In this document: positions 22,663 to 32,600 of the stretch, one piece after another
How positions within the stretch are numbered: the stretch's first letter is position 1
How the letters are laid out: every line of letters begins with the position of its first letter
From: FW021-bin31 sp964478125
Lineage (GTDB): Bacteria; Bacteroidota; Bacteroidia; Chitinophagales; Chitinophagaceae
Reading direction: 5' to 3'
NCBI GenBank assembly: GCA_964478125.1
Contig: CAYZGR010000036.1
Span: 1 to 33,441 of the forward strand
DNA: 33,441 nt
Made by a program: the position numbers and the translations under genes
Notes under the pieces: generated by a model
What the model was told of the DNA's origin: nothing
Databases searched by the model: none
What the model saw: the letters and a program-made list of their open reading frames with translations, nothing else

Positions 22663-24861
22663 ATGGTAGATAAACGACCTTGGTTAAAAGCGCATTATTT
22701 ATACCTCTTTAGGTTTTTTTTTAGCGTGTCCCTGATCATTTTGATGTGTTGTGAGGGAAATGCCCAGAATGAGTTAGATGTAATTGGTAAGTGGATGAAG
22801 TATAGTGATGCAAAGAATTCTTTGTATCATGATCTGGCAAATCAGGCTTATAAACAACTGGCCGGGCGCGATAGTATGATCTCCCAAATAAAAACATTAC
22901 CTGATTGGAAACAACGGCAACAGCGGGTTAAAAATACCCTGTGGAATATCGTTGGGCCTTTCCCTGAAAAAAGCCCGCTAAATGCAAGGGTAACGAAAAA
23001 GATAAAAAAGAAAGACTACCGAATAGAAAATATAATTTTTGAATCTCAGCCCGGTTATTATGTCACCGCTTCCTTGTTTATTCCTTCGGGATTGCAAGGG
23101 AAGGCCCCCGCAATAATGGTATGTCTGGGACATACGCCCAAGGGGCATGTGTATGCTCATGATCAACATCAATATTTAAACTTAGTAAAGAAAGGTTTTA
23201 TTGTATTTGCCTTTGATCCTGTAGGACAGGGAGAACGCGTTCAGTATTATGATCCACAAACCGGGAAATCTACAGTAGGGGGCCCCACGCATCAACATTC
23301 TTATCCCGGCGCGCAGGCGTTTATTGTGGGAACCTCGCAAGCTAAATATGAAATATGGGACGGGATCCGGGCGGTTGATTATCTCCTGACCCGGGAGGAA
23401 GTGGATCCCTCCAGAATAGGAATAACGGGTATCTCGGGCGGGGGAACGCAGTCCGCTTATATTGCTGCTTTCGATGACAGAATATATGCGGCGGCGCCGG
23501 AGAATTATGTTACAAACTTTACCAGACTTATCCAGTCTATAGGACCACAGGATGCAGAACAGAACTTCTACCATGAAATTGCAAGCGGAATAGATCATGC
23601 TGATTTGTTGGAGATAAGGGCCCCCAAACCCACATTGATGCTTACAACGACCAGAGATTTTTTTTCCATTCAGGGATCTATAGAGACTGCAAAAGAAGTT
23701 TCACGTATATTTGAGGCTTATGGTAAAGAAAGATATTTCCGGATGGTGATGGATGACACTACGCATGCCTTTTCAAAAAAGAAGCGGGAAGCCATGTATG
23801 CCTTCTTCCAGAAATATTTAAAGAATCCCGGAGATTCCGGGGATATAGATGTGCGGCCTTTACCTGAAGAAAATTTGCAGGTTACCAAAACGGGACAGGT
23901 CTCCACATCAATAAAAGGGGCAAAATCAATTTTTGATTTGAATCGTGAAGCAGCCGTAAAATGTATGGATAACTTACAATCTCGCAGGAAAAATCTTGCC
24001 GAATACCTTCCTGAGGTATTGAAAGCTGCCAAACGCCTTTCCGGTTATCAGACGCCTTCCGTATTTCACAAGCCTGTTTTTACCGGTAGATATCAGAAGA
24101 AAGGCTATGTAATTGAAAAACATTTTATGAAAGGGGATGGAGATTACGTGATTCCGTACTTGTTGATGATTCCGGATAATGCCAACGGGAAGGCAGTGAT
24201 TTGTTTGAACCCTAACGGGAAGGCAGAGGAAATTAACAATGGAGATATGGAAAGGTTTGTAAAAAGAGGATTTATGGTATTGGTTCCTGATCTGTTGGAT
24301 GTGGGAGAATTGGGTACGGGAGATTATAAGGGAGACTCTTATATAGATAATACTTCCTATGGGAAATGGTTCCTTTCAATACTTATAGGCAGAAGTATAG
24401 TAGGCATAGCGGCAGGAGATGTTGCCCGGCTTGTACATTTGCTAAAGGGAAACAAGGGTATAAAAGAAATTTACGGATTGGCAAGAGGAAGCATGTGTAT
24501 GCCAATGTTATACGCTGCTGCATTTGATACGGCTATAACGCGCATCTATTTTATTAATCCCCTTTCTTCATACCGCTCCGTTGTAATGAATCGTTTCTAT
24601 GATCCTCATTTTCTTTACGGAGCAGTTGCGGGTGCGCTTAAAGCTTATGATTTACCTGATCTGGAGGCGACCCTGGCGCCCAGAAAACTAACTATGATTA
24701 ATATTGTAAATGGGCAGGGCCAACCTGTTGAGAACAATAATGAAGATATTACAGTGGTTAAAGAAGCCTATCGTACTAAAGGAGCAGGGGATCAATTGAA
24801 TATTATATATGACAAAAATAAAAACGTTAATCATTCCTTTTTTGATTGGATAGAAGATTAA
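22663..24861 (+). CDS. Two-lobed secreted alpha/beta hydrolase (acetylxylan-esterase-like), copy 1
   Basis: 732 residues, Sec signal ending near GNA-QN (34). Residues ~60-390 are an alpha/beta hydrolase of the acetylxylan-esterase/Abhydrolase_7 type: FVFAFDPVGQGER-like strand (179-191), PTHQHSYPGAQAF, elbow GISGGGTQSAY with Ser258, candidate acid Asp332 in TTTRDFF and candidate His368 in DDTTHAF. Residues ~400-732 form a second hydrolase-like lobe (VIPYLLMIPDNANGKAVICL ... GFMVLVPDLLDVGELG) whose elbow reads YGLARGSM, without the usual Gly-x-Ser-x-Gly, so it looks catalytically dead and may bind substrate or only support the fold. Likely a deacetylase of imported glycan. First of three tandem paralogues and the one most diverged in the C-lobe. 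Confidence 0.8.
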   Translation: MVDKRPWLKAHYLYLFRFFFSVSLIILMCCEGNAQNELDVIGKWMKYSDAKNSLYHDLANQAYKQLAGRDSMISQIKTLPDWKQRQQRVKNTLWNIVGPFPEKSPLNARVTKKIKKKDYRIENIIFESQPGYYVTASLFIPSGLQGKAPAIMVCLGHTPKGHVYAHDQHQYLNLVKKGFIVFAFDPVGQGERVQYYDPQTGKSTVGGPTHQHSYPGAQAFIVGTSQAKYEIWDGIRAVDYLLTREEVDPSRIGITGISGGGTQSAYIAAFDDRIYAAAPENYVTNFTRLIQSIGPQDAEQNFYHEIASGIDHADLLEIRAPKPTLMLTTTRDFFSIQGSIETAKEVSRIFEAYGKERYFRMVMDDTTHAFSKKKREAMYAFFQKYLKNPGDSGDIDVRPLPEENLQVTKTGQVSTSIKGAKSIFDLNREAAVKCMDNLQSRRKNLAEYLPEVLKAAKRLSGYQTPSVFHKPVFTGRYQKKGYVIEKHFMKGDGDYVIPYLLMIPDNANGKAVICLNPNGKAEEINNGDMERFVKRGFMVLVPDLLDVGELGTGDYKGDSYIDNTSYGKWFLSILIGRSIVGIAAGDVARLVHLLKGNKGIKEIYGLARGSMCMPMLYAAAFDTAITRIYFINPLSSYRSVVMNRFYDPHFLYGAVAGALKAYDLPDLEATLAPRKLTMINIVNGQGQPVENNNEDITVVKEAYRTKGAGDQLNIIYDKNKNVNHSFFDWIED

Positions 24862-24912
24862 AAAGCAATAACATTTAAACAAATTATCCAGGTATATTTA
24901 AAACATAGCATA

Positions 24913-27111
24913 ATGAATTATTTACATTTTGATAAGGCCAATAAGTACTTGACATTCGGTTTTTGTCTGTTTTTAACCCTATTGATCGGAGGGGCCAGCG
25001 CATGGGGCCAGCAAAGCTATAAGGTTATAAGTAGTTGGCAAGAATTTACTGATGCGCCCAATGCCATGTATCATGATCTTGCGGATCAGGCATATATCCA
25101 GCTTGAAAAGCGGGATAGTATCGTATCGGAATTACGAACATTGTCAGATTGGAAACAAAGACAGCAATGGGCCAAAAAAACGCTTGAAGATATTGTCGGC
25201 CCTTTTCCTGAAAGAACGCCATTAAATGCCCGAATTACGAAAAGAATAAAGAAAGAGGACTATACAATTGAAGATATTATTTATGAATCTCAGCCTAAGT
25301 TTTATGTAACGGCTTCGCTTTTTATTCCGACGGGCCTGAAAGGTAAGGCTCCCGCTATAGTCTATTGCAGTGGCCATACAAACAAAGGATATAAAGAATC
25401 AATCTATCAACATGTCATTTTAAATTTAGTAAAAAAAGGGTTTATTGTATTTGCCTTTGATCCTGTAGGACAGGGCGAACGGCTTCAATATTATGACCCG
25501 CAGACCGGGAAATCGACCGTTGGCGGCCCCACCCATGAACATTCCTATCCCGGCGCCCAGGCTTTTATAACCGGAAGTTCGCAGGCCAGGTACGAGATAT
25601 GGGATGGTATAAGAGCGGTAGATTACCTCCTGACCAGAAAAGAAGTAGATCCGGATAGGATAGGAATAACCGGGAGATCCGGCGGCGGGACGCAGTCAGC
25701 TTATATTGCCGCTTTTGATGATAGAATATATGCAGCGGCGCCGGAGAATTATATTACAAACTTTACACGATTAATCGAGGCGATAGGCCCACAGGATGCA
25801 GAACAAAATTTTTACCATGAGATTGTCAGAGGAATAGACCATCCGGACCTGTTGGAAGTGAGGGCTCCAAAACCTACTCTGATGATTACAACAACCCGGG
25901 ATTTCTTCCCCATCCAGGGGGCGATGGAAACGGAAAAGGAAGTGTCTCGTATATTTGAGGCTTACGGGAAGCCCGCTAATTTTTATAGAGTAGAATTTGA
26001 TACAATACATGCTTCAAACAAAAAGAACCGGGAGTCGATGTATGCTTTTTTCCAGAAGTATCTGGATAATCCTGGGGATTCGACGGATTTAGACGTTGCG
26101 CCATTGACGCATGGGGAGCTTCAGGTTACGAAAACGGGGCAGGTATCGACTTCTATCAAGGATGCGGAGACGGTTTTCAGCCTGAATCTTAAAGAGGCGA
26201 AAAAGAAAGAGGCCGGGCTACAAGCTTTGAGGAAAGACCTTTCGGGGTATTTGCCCGAGGCCTTGGATGCGGCAAGGACGCTTTCCGGTTACCGGGATCC
26301 GGACGTATTTCATAAGCCGGTTTTTACCGGCCGTTATCGCAAGAGTGGTTATGTGATTGAGAAGCATTTTGTGAAAGGGGAGGGAGATTATGTTATTCCC
26401 TATATCCTCATGATCCCGGACGCACCGAATGGGAAAGGCGTGATTTGCCTGGGAACGAAAGGGAAATCAGAGGAGTTGGCCAATGGAGATATGGAGTGGT
26501 TCGTAAAGAGAGGTTATACGGTGTTGGCTCCGGACCTGCTGGGCGTAGGGGAATTGGGTAAAGGGGAATATAAAGGAGACTCCTTCATTAATAATACATC
26601 GTATGGAGTTTGGTATTTGTCTATCCTCACCGGGAGAAGCATTGTTGGGGTACGTGCGGGCGATGTGGTGAGGCTCGCCAGACTATTGAAAAGGACGCAT
26701 CAGGTCAGTGAGGTGTATGGCCTGGCGAGAGCGGGGATGACTTCGGTGTTGTTATATGCGGCAGCATTTGATACAGCTATCAGCCGTGTACTCCTTCTGG
26801 GTCCCTATTCATCATACCGGTCTGTTGTAATGAATCGTTTTTATGATCCGTCGTTTATTTACGGAGCTGTTTCGGATGCCCTGGGAGCCTATGATCTTCC
26901 TGATCTGGCTGCGAGTTTGGCTCCGCGGGAGTTAATGATGGTCAATGTGGTAGACGGACAGGGGAAACCCATTAGCGACGGGGAGGGCAAAGCGGATTTC
27001 TCGGTGATCCGGGAAGCATATAACAACAGGAAAGCTTCCGGCCGCTTCAATATTATACATGAAGGATCGCTGGAAAAGCCTTATGACCTTTTTGCTAAAT
27101 GGATACAATAA
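24913..27111 (+). CDS. Two-lobed secreted alpha/beta hydrolase, copy 2
   Basis: 732 residues, Sec signal ending near ASA-WG (30). Same two-lobe plan as copy 1. The N-lobe elbow is GRSGGGTQSAY with Ser256 (Arg replaces the Ile of the other two copies), candidate Asp330 in TTTRDFF, candidate His366 in FDTIHAS; the stretch around this His is more changed than in the paralogues (DDTTHAF or DDTTHSF), so specificity may have shifted. The C-lobe elbow reads YGLARAGM and lacks the nucleophile Ser. From the middle of codon 374 onward the DNA is the same as copy 3 for 1,071 bp, ending only at one base before the stop region (Ile versus Val). Starts 51 bp after copy 1 and runs into copy 3 with at most 2 bp between. 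Confidence 0.8.
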   Translation: MNYLHFDKANKYLTFGFCLFLTLLIGGASAWGQQSYKVISSWQEFTDAPNAMYHDLADQAYIQLEKRDSIVSELRTLSDWKQRQQWAKKTLEDIVGPFPERTPLNARITKRIKKEDYTIEDIIYESQPKFYVTASLFIPTGLKGKAPAIVYCSGHTNKGYKESIYQHVILNLVKKGFIVFAFDPVGQGERLQYYDPQTGKSTVGGPTHEHSYPGAQAFITGSSQARYEIWDGIRAVDYLLTRKEVDPDRIGITGRSGGGTQSAYIAAFDDRIYAAAPENYITNFTRLIEAIGPQDAEQNFYHEIVRGIDHPDLLEVRAPKPTLMITTTRDFFPIQGAMETEKEVSRIFEAYGKPANFYRVEFDTIHASNKKNRESMYAFFQKYLDNPGDSTDLDVAPLTHGELQVTKTGQVSTSIKDAETVFSLNLKEAKKKEAGLQALRKDLSGYLPEALDAARTLSGYRDPDVFHKPVFTGRYRKSGYVIEKHFVKGEGDYVIPYILMIPDAPNGKGVICLGTKGKSEELANGDMEWFVKRGYTVLAPDLLGVGELGKGEYKGDSFINNTSYGVWYLSILTGRSIVGVRAGDVVRLARLLKRTHQVSEVYGLARAGMTSVLLYAAAFDTAISRVLLLGPYSSYRSVVMNRFYDPSFIYGAVSDALGAYDLPDLAASLAPRELMMVNVVDGQGKPISDGEGKADFSVIREAYNNRKASGRFNIIHEGSLEKPYDLFAKWIQ
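26032..27102 (+). repeat. 1,071-bp exact direct repeat, first unit
   Basis: The 3' half of hydrolase copy 2. By reading, every base corresponds to 28230-29300 at an offset of 2,198 bp. The match ends at G26031/T28229 on the left and A27103/G29301 on the right. Confidence 0.9.
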
Positions 27112-27113
27112 AA

Positions 27114-29309
27114 ATGGATTCACTATACGGTAAAAATGGCAAATTGTACAAATATGGTTTAAGCATATTGTTAGTTATCTTATTAGCTGGTAATATGGTA
27201 AAAGCCCAGGGAGAATCTGAAGTGATCAGTAATTGGTTACAGTTTACCAATGCCTCTAATTCATTGTATTATCATCTCGCGGACCAGGCTTATAAGCAAT
27301 TGAATATACGGAAGGACCGGATAGCTGAGTTGCATTCATTATCCGATTGGAAACACCGGCAACAGCGAGTGGACAGTATATTGAGAGATATAATTGGTCC
27401 TTTTCCCGAAAGAACGCCATTAAATGCTCGAATTACAAAAAGGATAGCAAAAGAAGACTATACAATAGAGAATATTATCTTCGAATCACAACCGGGATAT
27501 TATGTTACCGCTTCCTTATTTATACCCAAAGGATTAAAAGGAAAGTCTCCCGCTATATTAGATTGTATAGGTCATTCAAATGCATCATATAGGAGGCCTA
27601 TTTATCAGCATGAAATTTTGAATCTCGTAAAGAAAGGATTTATTGTATTGGCCTTTGATCCGATTGGTCAGGGAGAACGACTTGAATATTATGATCCGAA
27701 AACGGGAAAATCTATAGTTGGAGGATCTACGCATCAGCATTCTTATGCAGGGGCGCAAGCCTTTATTACCGGGAGCTCACAGGCAAGGTATGAGATATGG
27801 GATGGAATTAGGGCTATAGATTATCTTTTGACCAGAAAGGAGGTGGATCCTGAAAGGATTGGAATTACAGGTATTTCGGGCGGCGGAACGCAAACGGCCT
27901 ATATTGCGGCCCTGGACCAACGGATTGTTGCAGCCGCCCCTGAGAATTATATTACAAGTTTTAAAAGATTGATTCAGGCTATTGGCCCTCAGGATGCTGA
28001 ACAAAATTTGTATAATGAAATTGCCAGAGGGCTGGACCATGCGGATCTGTTGGAGGTGAGAGCTCCCAAACCGACCTTGATGATTACGACTACGCGAGAC
28101 TTTTTCCCTATTCAGGGATCGATTGAAACAGCGGCAGAAATATCCGGAATATATAAAGCATACAACAGAGAATCAAACTTCAGGATGGTGATGGATGATA
28201 CGACGCATTCGTTTTCGAGGAAAAATAATGAGTCGATGTATGCTTTTTTCCAGAAGTATCTGGATAATCCTGGGGATTCGACGGATTTAGACGTTGCGCC
28301 ATTGACGCATGGGGAGCTTCAGGTTACGAAAACGGGGCAGGTATCGACTTCTATCAAGGATGCGGAGACGGTTTTCAGCCTGAATCTTAAAGAGGCGAAA
28401 AAGAAAGAGGCCGGGCTACAAGCTTTGAGGAAAGACCTTTCGGGGTATTTGCCCGAGGCCTTGGATGCGGCAAGGACGCTTTCCGGTTACCGGGATCCGG
28501 ACGTATTTCATAAGCCGGTTTTTACCGGCCGTTATCGCAAGAGTGGTTATGTGATTGAGAAGCATTTTGTGAAAGGGGAGGGAGATTATGTTATTCCCTA
28601 TATCCTCATGATCCCGGACGCACCGAATGGGAAAGGCGTGATTTGCCTGGGAACGAAAGGGAAATCAGAGGAGTTGGCCAATGGAGATATGGAGTGGTTC
28701 GTAAAGAGAGGTTATACGGTGTTGGCTCCGGACCTGCTGGGCGTAGGGGAATTGGGTAAAGGGGAATATAAAGGAGACTCCTTCATTAATAATACATCGT
28801 ATGGAGTTTGGTATTTGTCTATCCTCACCGGGAGAAGCATTGTTGGGGTACGTGCGGGCGATGTGGTGAGGCTCGCCAGACTATTGAAAAGGACGCATCA
28901 GGTCAGTGAGGTGTATGGCCTGGCGAGAGCGGGGATGACTTCGGTGTTGTTATATGCGGCAGCATTTGATACAGCTATCAGCCGTGTACTCCTTCTGGGT
29001 CCCTATTCATCATACCGGTCTGTTGTAATGAATCGTTTTTATGATCCGTCGTTTATTTACGGAGCTGTTTCGGATGCCCTGGGAGCCTATGATCTTCCTG
29101 ATCTGGCTGCGAGTTTGGCTCCGCGGGAGTTAATGATGGTCAATGTGGTAGACGGACAGGGGAAACCCATTAGCGACGGGGAGGGCAAAGCGGATTTCTC
29201 GGTGATCCGGGAAGCATATAACAACAGGAAAGCTTCCGGCCGCTTCAATATTATACATGAAGGATCGCTGGAAAAGCCTTATGACCTTTTTGCTAAATGG
29301 GTACAATAA
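27114..29309 (+). CDS. Two-lobed secreted alpha/beta hydrolase, copy 3
   Basis: 731 residues from the ATG at 27114, two bases after the stop of copy 2; it gives a signal peptide ending near VKA-QG (31). An in-frame ATG at 27099 inside copy 2 would add five residues (MDTIK) and is a possible alternative. The N-lobe has elbow GISGGGTQTAY with Ser255, a TTTRDFF acid and DDTTHSF His region, as in copy 1. The C-lobe is the same as copy 2 at DNA level and carries the same Ser-less elbow YGLARAGM. So an N-lobe that has diverged from copy 2 is joined to an unchanged C-lobe, best explained by gene conversion. Last gene before the second susC-like unit. Likely glycan deacetylation in periplasm or at the cell surface. 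Confidence 0.8.
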   Translation: MDSLYGKNGKLYKYGLSILLVILLAGNMVKAQGESEVISNWLQFTNASNSLYYHLADQAYKQLNIRKDRIAELHSLSDWKHRQQRVDSILRDIIGPFPERTPLNARITKRIAKEDYTIENIIFESQPGYYVTASLFIPKGLKGKSPAILDCIGHSNASYRRPIYQHEILNLVKKGFIVLAFDPIGQGERLEYYDPKTGKSIVGGSTHQHSYAGAQAFITGSSQARYEIWDGIRAIDYLLTRKEVDPERIGITGISGGGTQTAYIAALDQRIVAAAPENYITSFKRLIQAIGPQDAEQNLYNEIARGLDHADLLEVRAPKPTLMITTTRDFFPIQGSIETAAEISGIYKAYNRESNFRMVMDDTTHSFSRKNNESMYAFFQKYLDNPGDSTDLDVAPLTHGELQVTKTGQVSTSIKDAETVFSLNLKEAKKKEAGLQALRKDLSGYLPEALDAARTLSGYRDPDVFHKPVFTGRYRKSGYVIEKHFVKGEGDYVIPYILMIPDAPNGKGVICLGTKGKSEELANGDMEWFVKRGYTVLAPDLLGVGELGKGEYKGDSFINNTSYGVWYLSILTGRSIVGVRAGDVVRLARLLKRTHQVSEVYGLARAGMTSVLLYAAAFDTAISRVLLLGPYSSYRSVVMNRFYDPSFIYGAVSDALGAYDLPDLAASLAPRELMMVNVVDGQGKPISDGEGKADFSVIREAYNNRKASGRFNIIHEGSLEKPYDLFAKWVQ
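28230..29300 (+). repeat. 1,071-bp exact direct repeat, second unit
   Basis: The 3' half of hydrolase copy 3, matching 26032-27102. Direct orientation allows loss of one gene copy by recombination between the units, which would leave a single intact hybrid gene. Confidence 0.9.
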
Positions 29310-29580
29310 GCTAATAGCCATAATTTATTTAAACCTATGCTGTTATAATAGCCTGAACAATTGAGACAAAAAGTATCTGGTTCGCTCCTCTTGCTATGTT
29401 AAAATAGAAGTTTTTTGTTATCCTAAATCAATAGAGCTTTCTTCAACCAAAATATGCTTGATTTAGCAGGGGTAAGCCGTCGGATAGATATGATACTTAT
29501 TTTCCTGAAGTATGCAAAGCGAAGGATAACAGTGCTTTACTTTTTACGCATAAAGTTAAAACGTAAGTAAAATATATTTT

Positions 29581-29594
29581 CGAGAGCGTTCTCG
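29581..29594. promoter_or_regulatory. LacI-type operator CGAGAGCGTTCTCG before the second susC-like gene
   Basis: Base-for-base the same 14 bp as the site at 17667-17680. The centre lies about 52 bases upstream of the predicted start of transcription, again upstream of the -33 box. Confidence 0.7.
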
Positions 29595-29603
29595 CTATTT
29601 TAT

Positions 29604-29634
29604 TTGGTTCCTTGAAAAAGGCATTTGTATCTTG
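29604..29634 (+). promoter_or_regulatory. Promoter of the second susC/susD operon
   Basis: TTGGTTCC begins at 29604 and TATCTTG lies at 29628-29634, with 21 bases between TTG and TA. The ATG is 53 bases further. The layout copies that of the first susC promoter. Confidence 0.5.
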
Positions 29635-29687
29635 TGTAATGTTATCACTGAGCCTTTAATAAGTACAGCCTATTTAAATACGGTATT

Positions 29688-32600
29688 ATGGAAGTTAAAA
29701 CTACGAAAATGAGCATGCGGTTAATCTTATTACTTTCTATCGCTTTTCTTTTTCCATTCTTTGAGACATCTGCACAAAATACTACGGAGATTAAGGGAAC
29801 GGTATATGATAGCAGTACCCATACCGTTTTGCCGGGAGTAAGCGTGCATGTTAAGGGAGAGACAAATGGGGGGTTGACGAATGAAGAGGGAAGGTATACG
29901 ATTCAGGCCAAAAGTTCAGATGTACTGGTTTTTTCTTTTATAGGATATAATACCAAGGAAGTGCTTATAGGAGATCAAACGACAATTAATGTCAATTTAA
30001 AAAGTACCTCTACTCGTTTGGAGGAAGTTGTGGCTGTGGGGTACCAGACTAAAACGAGAGGGGAGATCACGAGTGCCATATCGGATATATCAGGAGAAGC
30101 CATAACCGCAACATCGGAGAATAATATTACACAGGCCATCCAGGGGAAAATCCCCGGCGTTGTTGTCAATGACAGGGGCGGAGCGCCTGGGGATAATAAT
30201 GCAGAATTTCTGGTAAGAGGGAAAGCGACATTGGGTGATAATTCTCCTCTGATAGTTATTGATGGGGTCCCGAGAAGTACGGATGATTTTGCTCATATTG
30301 CCCCCGAAGATATCGAAAGTATTAGTGTTTTAAAAGATGCTTCCGCTGCCATATATGGCGCTCGCGCTGCTAATGGGGTTATTTTAATTACTACAAAAAA
30401 AGGTCGTATTGGAAAGTCTATCATTACCCTTAGTTCTGATTATGGAATTCAATCCCTTGCTAAGTTTCCCAAAGCCATGACTTCTTTCGAACGGGCAGAA
30501 TATTTTAATGAATGGCATAAATATAATGGCTTGCAACCACTTTGGTCTGACGAAGCATTGGAACATTTCAAAAAAGGAGACGAGCCGCTTAAGTATCCCA
30601 ATACAGATTGGGCCAAGGTTGCGTTAGCTGACCATGCGCCCGAGACGCACCATAACTTATCTGTACGGGGAGGTACTGACAAGTTTCAGTACTATGTGAG
30701 TGGAGATCTTTTATATCAAAAAGGGCTTCTGAAGTCCGGTGATTTGCATTATAAGCAATTCCAGATAAGATCGAATCTTACTGCAAATGTCACTGATGAT
30801 TTAAAAATAGGAGTAAATCTAATGGGAAGAAAATCCCAGGATCATTCACCGATATCATCCAGCAGCACTATCTGGGGCCACATCATTGATAACTATCCTT
30901 GGGTAGTTGCGCAATGGCCAAACGGGACTTTTCCTCCCGGGCTGGAAGATTATGGAAATACGCCTTATACGGATACGCATGATAAATATGGCACTTATGA
31001 TCGGAATCGGTATATTTTTAATTCGACACTTTCTATTGAATATATGATACCGGGAATTGAAGGCTTGAAAGTTTCAGGATATGCCAGTTTTGACTATGAA
31101 AATGAATATCAAAAGGCCTTCTCAAATATATGGGCGGTTTACGATTATGACCCAGAGACAGATCAGTATACTGAAGTGTCTAAAGGTCATTCTAATGGTT
31201 CCAGAAATGGATTGCTTGATCAACGGGGGTCTAGACAGGTAGTGAAGAATAATAATTTTATTAGTCAGAGCCTTTATCATGCACAAATTAGTTATGCAAA
31301 GTCGTTTGGTAAACATAATATAAATGCTTTCGTTGCTTATGAACAGAGTTCAAATGCTACGGATCTTTTGTCTGCCTATAGACAGGATCTGCCCACAAGC
31401 GAAAAGCCATATCTGTTTGCAGGGGGAGAAAATGGTAAAGATAATAATGGATATGTCACTGAAGGAGGGCGGATTAATTATTTTGGTAGTATAAGTTATG
31501 ATTATAGCCGTAAATATATGGTCGATTTTACACTCAGGGATGACGGATCTTTTAATTTTGCTAAGGGGAAGCGATTTGGTTTGTTTCCGGCGGTGTCAGC
31601 GGGTTGGAATATAAGCGAAGAGCAGTTTATGAGAGGCGCTGCTTCGTGGCTTGATAATTTAAAACTGAGAGCCAGTTGGGGTAAGATGGGGAACGACAGG
31701 GTGCCTTCATATCAATTTTTGACCATCTATGGCTTTTCTGATTTTTATGCATATGGGCAGAATCCGGTTGCTCAAAAGGAACTGCAAGTAACACAAATTG
31801 CCAATCCGAATATTACATGGGAAACTTCTTATCAAACGGATATCGGCGTGGATTTCACCGCCTGGAACTCATTGCTCAATTTCTCAATTGATGTATTTAC
31901 AGAGAAGAGGCGTGACATCTTAGTTGCACGTAATGCCTCTGTGCCGGATTATACAGCCCTTACTTTGCCTGATGAGAACCTTGGGAAGGTCGATAATAAA
32001 GGTATCGAATTATCAATCAATCATCAAAATACAGTAGGTGCCGTCTCTTATCATGTCGGTGGCAATTTAACTTATAATAAGAATAAGATTGTTTTTATGG
32101 ATGAAGCGAAAGATATTCCTGATTACCAAAGAAAGGAAGGGCATCCTATGGACTCATGGCTGGTATACCAGGATGATGGTATATTTCGTTCTCAGTCAGA
32201 AATTGATCATTATCCTCATATGCCGGGTACTCAACCGGGAGATGTTAAATTTGTCGATGTAGATGGTGATGGAGAGATTACAGGAAATGATAAAATAAGA
32301 AAGTATACTTCTCCTACTCCCCGTGCACAGTTTGGTTTTAATCTTGGAGCAGGTTATAAGAATATTAGCCTTGATGTATTTTTTCAGGGACAGGCCGGAG
32401 CGGAACAAAACGTTTTTTATGGTGAAGGCATTAATGCTATCCGGCCATTCTACACAAAACGCTGGACACCTGATAATCCTGGAGCTGAATTTCCAAGGGC
32501 CTTTGATAGAGACGATCCGATCAACGTACAGCCTAGTACATTTTGGTTGTACAACGCCTCTTTTCTTCGTTTAAAAAGTGTCAGACTGATGTACACGTTG

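Larger units (their letters stand above)
29310..29687. other. Intergenic region before the second susC-like gene, with inverted repeats
   Basis: 378 bp without a supportable gene. It holds CTAAATCAA (29423-29431) and TTGATTTAG (29458-29466) as a 9-bp inverted repeat, TGTTATCC (29416-29423) with GGATAACA (29524-29531), a small ATACTT/AAGTAT hairpin near 29490-29513, then the operator and promoter. None of the hairpins is followed by a T-run, so they are not clear terminators. Confidence 0.5.

Noticed and set aside
26032..29300. The long exact repeat as an insertion sequence or other mobile element
   Set aside because: It lies wholly inside two paralogous coding frames in the same phase and carries no transposase, terminal inverted repeats or target duplications.
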